NCBI GenBank assembly: GCA_015487825.1
Contig: WFOZ01000147.1
Location: forward strand, 1 to 7,748
Length of the DNA stretch: 7,748 bases
Origin: Planctomycetaceae bacterium
GTDB taxonomy: Bacteria > Planctomycetota > Planctomycetia > Planctomycetales > Planctomycetaceae
Direction of reading: 5' to 3'
Shown here: in pieces, positions 1 through 6,294 of the stretch
Position numbering within the stretch: the stretch's first letter is position 1
Layout of the letters: every line of letters begins with the position of its first letter
Notes under the pieces: model-generated
What the model was told of the DNA's origin: nothing
Seen by the model: the letters and a program-made list of their open reading frames with translations, nothing else
Databases searched by the model: none
Translations under genes and position numbers: made by a program

Positions 1-180
1 AAAGATGGAAAAACATGGAAAGAACTTCACACCAAAGAAATCTGGAAGGAAAGACACGAACACTCTGCATTTGTCTTTCAGGATAAAATCTGGATTGCAG
101 GCGGTCATGCTCGCCCTTTAAGCAATGAAGTCTGGAAGCTTGAGTTGCCGGATAACTGGAACGGTCACTCCACAAGATGA
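1..180 (+). CDS. Kelch-like beta-propeller protein, C-terminal fragment
   Basis: The first frame is open from base 1 to a TGA at 178-180, giving the last 59 residues of a protein whose start lies outside the window. The visible part reads like the last blade of a kelch/galactose-oxidase type propeller: a Trp-rich strand with KDGKTWKEL, then an HSAFVF strand, then KIWIAGGHARPL followed by EVWKLELP. The 'IxGG...NEVWKL' spacing is the diagnostic kelch signature: a paired glycine after a hydrophobic strand, and a Trp in the next strand. The protein ends a few residues after the last strand, as expected for a propeller closing its final blade. Such proteins are usually secreted or periplasmic binding modules, but no signal peptide can be seen here and the ligand is unknown. 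Family confidence is moderate because only one blade is visible. Confidence 0.7.
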   Translation, partial: KDGKTWKELHTKEIWKERHEHSAFVFQDKIWIAGGHARPLSNEVWKLELPDNWNGHSTR

Positions 181-276
181 TTCGATTACAGCAAAAATAA
201 CAATGAAATCAATTATACTCAAAACAAATAGAATGAAATCACTGAACTGTTCACGAATTGCTACCAGCCAGATTTC

Positions 277-305
277 TTGACCTATGCTTCTAATAACAGT
301 TTATT
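277..305 (+). promoter_or_regulatory. Possible sigma70-type promoter
   Basis: TTGACC (277-282) is followed after exactly 17 bases by TTTATT (300-305). The -35 matches the consensus at 5 of 6 positions and the -10 at 4 of 6. It lies downstream of the kelch-like gene and could drive the small ORF at 379 or the response regulator at 648. The region is A+T-rich, so a chance match is possible. Confidence 0.35.
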
Positions 306-378
306 AATGGAACATATTCCATAAACGTGCTGGGTATCAGGCCCTCGAAAGCAACACCTTCCAGACAGGTTACAGAAA

Positions 379-552
379 ATGTCTAGTGATATATCAGTGA
401 ATCCGCAAAACCTGGTTATTTCTCATGCACAGCGAGAAGTACTACAGGAATTGAATTCACTTTACAGGGATTGCGACCCGGGGACTGGTCAGGTAATTTG
501 TGACAACGATTTAAGAAGCCGGGATGAAAGCTCTCACACGACTCAAACGTAA
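379..552 (+). CDS. Doubtful small ORF, 57 aa, unknown
   Basis: An ATG at 379 opens a frame that ends at TAA (550-552), encoding 57 mostly polar residues that begin MSSDISVNPQNLVISHAQRE. The central part (HAQREVLQELNSLYRD) could form an amphipathic helix. Two cysteines, in RDCDP and VICDN, lie about ten residues apart. There is no membrane segment or signal peptide, and I recognise no family. The only ribosome-binding hint is an AGG at 367-369, which is weak. A candidate promoter lies at 277-305, about 75 bases upstream, and a 7-bp hairpin overlaps the stop codon. These flanking signals are the main reason to list it. Third-position base use is not distinctive, so it may be non-coding. Confidence 0.3.
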   Translation: MSSDISVNPQNLVISHAQREVLQELNSLYRDCDPGTGQVICDNDLRSRDESSHTTQT

Positions 553-567
553 GGTAAATCCCTTACG
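548..567. repeat. Short perfect inverted repeat (hairpin)
   Basis: CGTAAGG (548-554) and CCTTACG (561-567) form a perfect 7-bp stem around the 6-base loop TAAATC. The left arm overlaps the stop codon of the doubtful ORF at 379-552. No T-run follows on either strand, so it is not a classic intrinsic terminator. It could be an operator or mRNA-end structure upstream of the response regulator gene. Confidence 0.45.
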
Positions 568-647
568 CCACTACACCGATACATATAGTAAGCTAATCAT
601 TCCAGTCAATTTACAAATGTGGGCATTGTGGAAAAGGCGTTTTTCTT

Positions 648-1427
648 ATGCAAAGTCGATTTCGAATACTCGTTATCGATGACGACCCGATGTTTCGTAA
701 TGTAATCGTATCGCTTTTGCGTAAGGATTACATCATCTCTGTTGCTCCTGATGGAGAAAGCGGATTTGAGAAAGCGCAATTACATCGCCCGGACCTCGTT
801 ATCATCGACTACCAGATGCCTGGATGGGATGGTCTGCAAACACTCAGAGCATTTCGAAATGATTTGCGATTCCAGTCCATTAAAACGGTAATGCTTACTT
901 CGGATGCGTCAAAAGAAACAGTCATGGCTGCCATCCAGGCGGGTACCGACAGCTATATCATCAAGACGACATTCAACAAAGATGATTTTCTGGCCAAAAT
1001 CCATGAGCATCTCAGCCCTCAAATTGCACGGCCCGTCACAGTGAAATCGTCTGCGAGCCCACAAACCGGCACCAGGCCTTTTGACCCAAATCAGAAACCT
1101 GCGATTCCTGCAACAGATACCGTAAGCAGCGTTACGAATCTCGAAACAAAAGTTCCATCAGGCGAATCGGCCTCGGCCTCGCCCTCTCTACCGAAGCAAA
1201 GCCCTCTGACTACCGGAGTTGAAAACAAAGCCACTGAAGAATCTGTTTCTGTTCCGTCTGAAGATGAAGATTTTGATCTTGCCAAAGAGATGGAGGAATT
1301 CAAGAAAACGCTTTCAGAAAAATCATCTGATGAGCTCATCGAAGAAACAGTCGCAGTCGTTCCTCCTGAACAAGGCTTACATTCAGAAGAAGATCTTCTT
1401 GAAGACGTGATGGATGAATGGGAATAA
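648..1427 (+). CDS. Response regulator: REC domain plus long acidic tail
   Basis: A 259-aa two-component receiver protein. Residues 5-122 form a CheY-like REC domain with all key residues: the acidic pocket D11/D12, phospho-acceptor D54 in VIIDYQMPGWDG, switch residue T84 in VMLTSDAS, and K106 in SYIIKTTF. The proline that normally follows this lysine is replaced by threonine. No DNA-binding or enzymatic output domain follows. Residues about 127-200 are low-complexity and rich in Pro, Ser and Thr. Residues about 205-259 are strongly acidic, with a probable helix (LAKEMEEFKKTLSEK) and an acidic C-terminal end. This suggests output by protein-protein interaction, or a phosphorelay or scaffold role. 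The ATG at 648 has an AAAGG about ten bases upstream and places the first beta-strand right after it, so the start is credible. The gene converges on a SpoIIE-type phosphatase 23 bp away; a shared pathway is an inference. Confidence 0.88.
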   Translation: MQSRFRILVIDDDPMFRNVIVSLLRKDYIISVAPDGESGFEKAQLHRPDLVIIDYQMPGWDGLQTLRAFRNDLRFQSIKTVMLTSDASKETVMAAIQAGTDSYIIKTTFNKDDFLAKIHEHLSPQIARPVTVKSSASPQTGTRPFDPNQKPAIPATDTVSSVTNLETKVPSGESASASPSLPKQSPLTTGVENKATEESVSVPSEDEDFDLAKEMEEFKKTLSEKSSDELIEETVAVVPPEQGLHSEEDLLEDVMDEWE

Positions 1428-1450
1428 AACTTTGCGGTAGCAAACCGTCT

Positions 1451-3091
1451 TTATTGCTTCAACATTTTTACAACAAGCGCGGTAGCGTCATCAGATTCAT
1501 GGTTGCCTGCACTGTGGGCCAACATGCGATTCCAGATCGAATGGAAAATTCTTTCTGCGTTTTGCTCCATCGATAATTTTGCAGCCGCTGCTATTCCATC
1601 CTGCCGGAACAGACGATGGGTCGAACGACTCATCGCTTCACTGATACCGTCTGTATAAAGCACCAGAACATCGTCAGGCATCAGTTTTATTGAATCCTGT
1701 CGATACTTAATCTCATCATCGATCCCCAACAACAATCCATGCGATGGGAGGTAATTCAAGCTGCTGTTCGAAAGATGAATTGGCGAAGGATGCCCCGCGT
1801 TGCAAAATGTGAATGTCATTTTTTCCAGATCAAACAGTCCGCAAATACAACTCATAAACTGATGAGCATCCGTCAGATTAACCAGCATCCGGTTAAGGTT
1901 TTCCATAAAGTGAGCGGGCTTGAACAGTACCATTTTCTCATCAATCGATAAATCGGGCTGCGTTTTATCCTGTTGTTGCGAGAGAAGCGAGTGAGTCAAT
2001 TCCGAGACTAGCGCATAAACTGCCCCGCGTACTGCTGTCATGACCATCGCTGCGGGAATGCTGTTTCCTGAAGCATCTCCGACGACAACGATCAAATGCC
2101 GCTGACTAAGCGGAATCAGCTCGCATAAATCGCCTCCGACATCGTACTGACTCAAACAGCGGCCGTAGCATTCAATTGTTTGCCCAGGCGAAACATACTC
2201 CAGTAATTTTGCCGGCTGGGTGACAGAAGCCAGACGCAATTCCGTTTTCATCCTGCGGTGACTGGCACTTTGACGAAACAGAATCACACGATCGAGAATG
2301 GTACCAAGCTGCACAGAAATTGACTGCAGCACGTGGTAATCACGATCATTGCTCGTCCTGGCTCTGCGATCAAAAAACCATAATGTGCCAACCGCCCCGT
2401 CAGCAGTTGCCACTCTAAAACAGACTCCGGTCGTAACAAAATTCGGAAGCCAGTCGATATCCTGCATCGATGGATTCAGAAAAAAAGAAGCCCCTTCCAG
2501 AAATGCTTCTCGATCATAGGGGGCCGTGCGGATATCTCGCTCCACATTCGGCAGCTCTTCAAGTCCCTGGTGGCAGTAATGCTTCAGACGCAGTGTTGTG
2601 CCATTTTCGTCTAACAGAAAAAAAGCGGCTCCGCGATATCCGGTCAGCTTCACTGCTGTTTTAAGTGTCTGCTCAACGAGCAGATTCACCTGTTGAGCTT
2701 CCTCAAACGGCCCTGAGACATCTTCCCCGTGCTGAATCCCCTGCAACGATTCTTTCAGCTGCGTATAGTCTGCGGCCATCCGGGAAAGAGTATCTGCCAA
2801 TTGGCAGGCATCAAGAAAGCTGGGCTGCAATGACTCGCATTCATCGACCCGCACACACAGCTTCCCTAAAGACTGCGTCCCCTTGCGAATTGACGATTCC
2901 CAGGCGATAGGTCGAGTTCGTTCCTTAATGCGTTTTATGTGAGAAAGATGATGTCGGGGAGTGTGCGATAAATCCTGATCCCTTTCCGCATCTGCTGCAG
3001 AATGGTACTCAAGCCGAACACTCGGAATTTCAACCTGCTTGCAAACACGCTGCAACCAGACTTCAACATCATCCTGTACACAAACTATCAT
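1451..3091 (-). CDS. GAF-domain SpoIIE/RsbU-type PP2C serine phosphatase
   Basis: A 546-aa predicted cytoplasmic protein with no membrane segment. Residues 1-130 match nothing I recognise. Residues about 138-270 look like a GAF sensor domain (NLLVEQTLKTAVKLTGYRGA, then FFLLDENG). Residues about 305-546 form a SpoIIE/PPM phosphatase domain with the expected motif order: YDVGGDLCEL (D321), VVVGDASGNSIPAAMV (D339), FCNAGHPSPIHL, LLLGID, LVLYTDGISEAM (D481) and ESDDATALVV (D534/D535). These aspartates should bind the Mn/Mg ions that drive dephosphorylation of Ser/Thr phosphoproteins, typically anti-sigma-factor antagonists in partner switching. Two motifs depart from the usual RsbU form: GNS for GHG after DxSG, and an E in place of the second D after GGD. 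The ATG is the first available start after an in-frame TGA but has no clear Shine-Dalgarno. It converges with the response regulator. The target and the GAF ligand are unknown. Confidence 0.88.
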   Translation of the reverse strand: MIVCVQDDVEVWLQRVCKQVEIPSVRLEYHSAADAERDQDLSHTPRHHLSHIKRIKERTRPIAWESSIRKGTQSLGKLCVRVDECESLQPSFLDACQLADTLSRMAADYTQLKESLQGIQHGEDVSGPFEEAQQVNLLVEQTLKTAVKLTGYRGAAFFLLDENGTTLRLKHYCHQGLEELPNVERDIRTAPYDREAFLEGASFFLNPSMQDIDWLPNFVTTGVCFRVATADGAVGTLWFFDRRARTSNDRDYHVLQSISVQLGTILDRVILFRQSASHRRMKTELRLASVTQPAKLLEYVSPGQTIECYGRCLSQYDVGGDLCELIPLSQRHLIVVVGDASGNSIPAAMVMTAVRGAVYALVSELTHSLLSQQQDKTQPDLSIDEKMVLFKPAHFMENLNRMLVNLTDAHQFMSCICGLFDLEKMTFTFCNAGHPSPIHLSNSSLNYLPSHGLLLGIDDEIKYRQDSIKLMPDDVLVLYTDGISEAMSRSTHRLFRQDGIAAAAKLSMEQNAERIFHSIWNRMLAHSAGNHESDDATALVVKMLKQ

Positions 3092-3134
3092 GGGATACGA
3101 ATCTGACTGACTAAAATCTTTTCAGGAAAAACGA

Positions 3135-3155
3135 AGCGAAAGTCTTCTCTTCGCT
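3135..3155. repeat. Hairpin in the phosphatase leader
   Basis: AGCGAA (3135-3140) and TTCGCT (3150-3155) form a perfect 6-bp stem with a 9-base loop. Read on the minus strand, the stem is followed by TCG and a run of five T's, so it resembles a weak intrinsic terminator or attenuator about 45 bases before the start codon of the GAF-SpoIIE gene. The stem is short and the loop large, so a functional role is only a suggestion. Confidence 0.35.
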
Positions 3156-3296
3156 GGATCGTCTGCACTTATTTTTCATCCAACTTATTTTACGGATCTA
3201 TTTTCGATTGAAATTGTGCAAAAAAGTTGTGCCGACCACCCTGAATTATTCATCGACCCGATAGTTTACAATCCCTGCTTACAGATGGAGAAAAGT

Positions 3297-3313
3297 CTCT
3301 TTATTCCAAAGAG
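3297..3313. repeat. Hairpin in the pdxA upstream region
   Basis: CTCTTT (3297-3302) and AAAGAG (3308-3313) pair perfectly around the loop ATTCC. An overlapping alternative pairing is GTCTC (3295-3299) with GAGAC (3318-3322). It lies about 110 bases before the chosen pdxA start. It could be an operator or chance; nothing in the sequence decides. Confidence 0.3.
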
Positions 3314-3340
3314 GTTCGAGACATTTCTATCCACGAACAG

Positions 3341-3377
3341 TACAATCGCACGCTTTGCTACAATCGTTATACTTTGC
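3341..3377 (+). promoter_or_regulatory. Imperfect tandem repeat with a -10 box before pdxA
   Basis: Two units share TACAATCG at one end and CTTTGC at the other: 3341-3358 and 3359-3377, differing only in a 4-5 base core. The second unit contains TATACT (3368-3373), a 5-of-6 match to a sigma70 -10 box. No good -35 is seen 16-19 bases upstream, so an activator binding the repeats is conceivable. If this -10 is used, transcription would begin near 3380, which favours the ATG at 3425 over the upstream TTG at 3374 as the pdxA start. Confidence 0.4.
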
Positions 3378-3424
3378 TGAAACCACTCAGCTTAATTTCA
3401 GACAGAATCTCTACAGGCCTGGCT

Positions 3425-4516
3425 ATGCCCTCACCTTCCGATCAGAAACAAATTCAACAACATTTCCATTTGGCAATAACAATGGGAGACCCTGCTGGAA
3501 TTGGCCCTGAACTTTGCCTGAAATATCTTGCTTCTTCCTGCTCTGAACCGTACTACATCCCGTTGATTTTTGGAGATTTCAGTATTTTGAAACGAGTGGC
3601 TAATCACCTTAACCAGGATTTGACAACACCTGTTTTCAGCTGGAAAGAATACCTTAAACAACCACGGGCAATGACTCAGGCTACGATCATCGATATGCAG
3701 AGCGTGAACGAAAACCTTGTTCAACCGGGAAAAGTTGATGCCCTGCACGGGCGAGCCGCCTATCTTTACATCGAACGAGCTATCGAGCAGGCGATCCGGG
3801 GGAATGTTGATGCGATCGTAACCAATCCTATTCATAAGGAAGCTCTTCACCAGGCTGGCATCTCTTACCCCGGCCACACAGAATTACTTCAAACAAAAAC
3901 CTCATCAGATTCCATCTGCATGATGCTTACCTCAGAAAAAATCACCTGCTCGCTGGTAACTGCTCACGTTGGCTACGAGGAAGTGCCGGCTTTGTTAAAT
4001 ACAAAGCGAATTCTTGAAGTGATTCACCTTACAAAAAAAGCAATGCAGGCAATTCGCGGACGTTCCCCGCGACTGACTCTGTGTGGACTGAACCCTCATG
4101 CGGGAGAACATGGCCTGTTCGGCAACCGGGAAGAGGAGCGAATCATTCTACCTGCTGTAATGGAAGCGAAAAAACAAGGCATTGATATTACCGGGCCGTT
4201 GCCAGCTGATACTGCTTTTGTCCCTGCGATACGAAAACGGACCGATGCGTACATTTGCATGTATCACGATCAGGGCCTGATCCCGCTCAAAGCAATTTCA
4301 TTTGATAATGCGGTCAATATTACTCTGGGACTGCCCATCATCCGCACCTCAGTCGATCACGGCACTGCTTTTGATATCGCCTGGCAAGGTGTAGCCAATG
4401 TCAATAGCCTCATTCAAGCAGTTAAGCTTGCCAGCAAACTGGTTAATCAAACACTTTCATCGTTCCCAAGGTCCACCTTGGGAACGCAAGGGACTGAATC
4501 TCCTGCTCCACGTTAG
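3425..4516 (+). CDS. pdxA: 4-hydroxythreonine-4-phosphate dehydrogenase (PdxA family)
   Basis: A 363-aa protein of the PdxA family: a divalent-metal and NAD-dependent dehydrogenase that oxidises 4-phosphooxy-L-threonine, giving the amino-hydroxyacetone phosphate used in pyridoxal 5'-phosphate synthesis. Family hallmarks are visible: ITMGDPAGIGPE near residues 18-29, TNPIHKEAL, YPGHTELL (H151), VTAHVGYEEVP (H181), LNPHAGE, GPLPADTAF, and CMYHDQGLIPLK (H281), then ITLGLPIIRTSVDHGTAFD. The three histidines match the known metal ligands. The frame is also open from a TTG at 3374, but the ATG is preferred: the family core begins soon after it and a likely -10 box overlaps the TTG. No strong Shine-Dalgarno is present. 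The protein exceeds the usual ~330 residues, partly because residues about 346-363 are encoded by and beyond a REP-like palindrome. A related PdxA2-type role on four-carbon sugar-acid phosphates cannot be excluded. Confidence 0.92.
   Translation: MPSPSDQKQIQQHFHLAITMGDPAGIGPELCLKYLASSCSEPYYIPLIFGDFSILKRVANHLNQDLTTPVFSWKEYLKQPRAMTQATIIDMQSVNENLVQPGKVDALHGRAAYLYIERAIEQAIRGNVDAIVTNPIHKEALHQAGISYPGHTELLQTKTSSDSICMMLTSEKITCSLVTAHVGYEEVPALLNTKRILEVIHLTKKAMQAIRGRSPRLTLCGLNPHAGEHGLFGNREEERIILPAVMEAKKQGIDITGPLPADTAFVPAIRKRTDAYICMYHDQGLIPLKAISFDNAVNITLGLPIIRTSVDHGTAFDIAWQGVANVNSLIQAVKLASKLVNQTLSSFPRSTLGTQGTESPAPR
4461..4486. repeat. REP-like perfect palindrome inside the pdxA 3' end
   Basis: CGTTCCCAAGG (4461-4471) and CCTTGGGAACG (4476-4486) form a perfect 11-bp stem around the 4-base loop TCCA. 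It lies inside the pdxA frame and encodes roughly residues 346-354, after the last conserved block of the enzyme. GTTCCCA/TGGGAAC palindromes of this kind are, to my knowledge, common REP-type repeats in several bacterial phyla. That this copy belongs to such a family is an inference from its form. As RNA it could stabilise or help terminate the pdxA transcript. Confidence 0.85.
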
Positions 4517-4552
4517 AACTATAAATCATCTAAAGCGAACGAAAACACGTGA

Positions 4553-4566
4553 GAAGGAGGACCTTC
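4553..4566. repeat. Short hairpin after pdxA
   Basis: GAAGG (4553-4557) and CCTTC (4562-4566) pair around AGGA, eight bases before repeat copy A and 36 bases after the pdxA stop codon. It has no T-run. Together with repeat A it makes the pdxA 3' region highly structured. Confidence 0.3.
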
Positions 4567-4573
4567 CCAGCTT

Positions 4574-4651
4574 GTAGGGTCCGCTACCCGCGGACCAAGA
4601 TGGGAGGTGGAGCCTCCTATTTCTGCGGCGGTCCGCAATAGCGGACCCTAC
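4574..4651 (-). repeat. Nested palindromic repeat, copy A (78 bp)
   Basis: The outer ends, 13 bp each (4574-4586 and 4639-4651), are perfect inverted repeats, GTAGGGTCCGCTA and TAGCGGACCCTAC. Each end can also fold on itself through GGTCCGC and GCGGACC, and a smaller GGAGG/CCTCC hairpin sits in the middle. The element can therefore form one long stem or a cloverleaf. Its reverse complement matches copy B at 7099-7175 with about six substitutions and one small indel (GGG against AA). It contains no ORF. It sits in the intergenic region where pdxA (+) and the small membrane protein gene (-) converge, so it may act as a bidirectional transcript end. MITE- or REP-like mobility is an inference; no transposase is present. 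Confidence 0.9.
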
Positions 4652-4715
4652 ACCAACTCAGAAGAGTTACCAATAAAATTTAGTCACATTTCAGCGAACT
4701 GAGGCAATACTCATT

Positions 4716-4889
4716 TTATTCATCCCCTGAATAAATCTGGTAGACGATATAGCCAACAATGCAAACTACTATACCTCCTATAACTGCCCAGGAAGTAGAA
4801 TCACCTTCCATTGCTCCGTTAATCAAACGAGCAATGCCACGCCCACGCCGAGCAAATAATAGATGTTCTGACAGATTCGCAAATATCAT
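4716..4889 (-). CDS. Small single-pass membrane protein, 57 aa, unknown
   Basis: An ATG at 4889 opens a 57-codon frame ending in TAA at 4716-4718. A strong Shine-Dalgarno, GGAGGG (complement of 4898-4903), lies eight bases upstream, the best in the window. The N-terminal half (MIFANLSEHLLFARRGRGIA...) is basic and amphipathic, with an Arg-rich RRGRG patch. Residues 34-53, beginning WAVIGGIVVCIVGYIVY, form a clear hydrophobic transmembrane helix, followed by a short acidic tail (SGDE). By the positive-inside rule the N-terminus should be cytoplasmic. I recognise no family. The ribosome site, a candidate promoter just upstream and the coherent topology argue that it is a real gene. It lies downstream of fabF on the same strand but has its own signals. 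Its role is unknown. Confidence 0.7.
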   Translation of the reverse strand: MIFANLSEHLLFARRGRGIARLINGAMEGDSTSWAVIGGIVVCIVGYIVYQIYSGDE

Positions 4890-4913
4890 TCTTTAATCCC
4901 TCCACTTAAAACA

Positions 4914-4942
4914 TTTACACTAATATAAATGCATTAACTCAA
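4914..4942 (-). promoter_or_regulatory. Candidate promoter of the 57-aa membrane protein gene
   Basis: On the minus strand TTGAGT (4937-4942) is followed after 17 bases by TGTAAA (4914-4919); each box matches the sigma70 consensus at 4 of 6 positions. Transcription would start near 4907, only a few bases before the GGAGGG ribosome site. The match is moderate, but the position is right for the gene. Confidence 0.35.
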
Positions 4943-4979
4943 CAGAGGGAAATGCGAACAACAATACTGTGAACATTAA

Positions 4980-5034
4980 TTTTCCCTGAAATTTAAGATC
5001 AGGAAAATCCGGCAATCATTGGCCGAAACACTTC
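4980..5034 (-). terminator. Hairpin pair downstream of fabF, possible terminator
   Basis: Two inverted repeats follow the fabF stop codon on the minus strand. The first is a short CGG/CCG stem with a bulge (about 5009-5024), followed by GATTTTCC. The second pairs TTTTCCCTGA (4980-4989) with TCAGGAAAA (4999-5007) around nine bases, with one bulged base. Neither has a perfect U-tail, so termination is likely but not certain. They separate the acpP-fabF unit from the small membrane protein gene downstream. Confidence 0.4.
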
Positions 5035-5043
5035 AAACACGCT

Positions 5044-6291
5044 TCAGCCATCAAAGCGTTTGAGGACCAGGCAGGCGTTGTGACCGCCAAAGCCGAAGCT
5101 GTTGGTAAGGATGTGATCCATCTTCATTTGACGCGCTTCGTGCGGGATGTAATCCAGATCGCAAGCGGGATCCGGGTTATCGAGGTTAATAGTTGGCGGT
5201 GCTACCTGCTCTAAAAGAGCCTGGGCACAAACAATAAATTCCACACCGCCAGATGCTCCCAGTAAATGCCCCAGTTGGCTTTTCGTGCTGGAAAGTGCAA
5301 GCTGTTTGGCATGGTCACCAAAAATAGACTTAATAGCTGTGGTTTCAGCTTTGTCTCCTAACGGAGTGCTGGTGCCGTGAACGTTGATGTAATCGATCTT
5401 TTCAGGGTCGATCTTTGCATCTTCCAACGCCAGCTTCATCGCATGACCTGCCCCCCGGCCTTCGGGATCAGGAGCAGTCATATGGGTACCATCAGCTGAC
5501 ATTCCATAACCAACAATTTCGGCAAGAATGTTTGCTCCACGAGCTTGAGCATGTTCCAGAGATTCCAGAACAACAACTCCAGCCCCTTCGGCAAGAATGA
5601 ATCCATCCCGATCAACATCAAACGGACGCGAAGCCCGTTCAGGTTCATCGTTTCGCTTTGAAAGAGCATTCATTCTGGAAAAACCGGAAAGTCCCATCGG
5701 GGTTAAACCGGCTTCGCTGCCTCCGGAAATCATGACATCGGCAGTACCATATTGAATGAGTCGAGCTGCATCCCCCAAAGCATTAGTTGCAGATGCGCAA
5801 GCAGTCGCGATAGCACTGTTGGGACCTCTCAGTTTCCAGTAAACGGAGATATTCCCACTGGCTGCGTTGACCATCATTTTAGGAATCAGAAAAGGCGAAA
5901 CCCGTGATGGACCTTTGTTATAGAGTGCATCGTGCTGATTTTCGATTTCATTGAGCCCACCGACTCCGCTACCGATAAGAACACCGTGACGATACGGATC
6001 GCCCTGGTCTAACTCGATACCAGACTGCTTGACGGCCTTATGAGCAGCCACCAAAGCAAATTGAACAAACCGATCAATGCGACGGATTTCCTTCGCATTG
6101 ATCTCGATATGCTCATCGGCACTGAACGGCTTGACTTCACCTCCGAAACGAACTTTAAAATCGGAGCAATCAAACCGCTCTATCGGCCCAATACCACTTT
6201 TTCCAGCACAGAGCCGGTCCCAAAACTCGGCAATTTCACAGCCCAGAGAAGTGACAACTCCACACCCTGTAACGACAACACGTCGGCGCAT
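5044..6291 (-). CDS. fabF: 3-oxoacyl-[acyl-carrier-protein] synthase II
   Basis: A 415-aa condensing enzyme of fatty-acid elongation, which joins malonyl-ACP to an acyl-ACP in the cytoplasm. It opens with RRRVVVTGCGVVTSLG, typical of FabF. The Cys-His-His triad is complete: C165 in ATACASATNALGD, H305 in INVHGTSTPLGD and H342 in STKSQLGHLLGASGG, with the conserved lysine (K337) just before the latter (numbering from the ATG). The terminal NSFGFGGHNACLVLKR block is also intact, and the length matches the family (about 410-415). A TTG directly precedes the ATG and could serve as the start, but the ATG is preferred. The acpP stop lies only three bases upstream (TGA TTG ATG), indicating translational coupling with its substrate carrier. 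A GAGAAG in the acpP 3' end may serve as ribosome site. Confidence 0.97.
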   Translation of the reverse strand: MRRRVVVTGCGVVTSLGCEIAEFWDRLCAGKSGIGPIERFDCSDFKVRFGGEVKPFSADEHIEINAKEIRRIDRFVQFALVAAHKAVKQSGIELDQGDPYRHGVLIGSGVGGLNEIENQHDALYNKGPSRVSPFLIPKMMVNAASGNISVYWKLRGPNSAIATACASATNALGDAARLIQYGTADVMISGGSEAGLTPMGLSGFSRMNALSKRNDEPERASRPFDVDRDGFILAEGAGVVVLESLEHAQARGANILAEIVGYGMSADGTHMTAPDPEGRGAGHAMKLALEDAKIDPEKIDYINVHGTSTPLGDKAETTAIKSIFGDHAKQLALSSTKSQLGHLLGASGGVEFIVCAQALLEQVAPPTINLDNPDPACDLDYIPHEARQMKMDHILTNSFGFGGHNACLVLKRFDG

Positions 6292-6294
6292 CAA

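Noticed and set aside
1091..1339. 82-codon minus-strand frame inside the response regulator tail
   Set aside because: The Ser-rich translation simply mirrors the acidic, low-complexity tail on the other strand; no start signals.
1428..1450. Possible bidirectional terminator between the convergent response regulator and phosphatase genes
   Set aside because: Only a 4-bp CGGT/ACCG pairing is present with no clear T-run, too weak to call.
3431..3877. 148-codon open frame on the minus strand within pdxA
   Set aside because: It lies fully antisense to the strongly conserved N-terminal half of PdxA, has no ribosome site and resembles no protein; it is a shadow of the codon pattern of pdxA.
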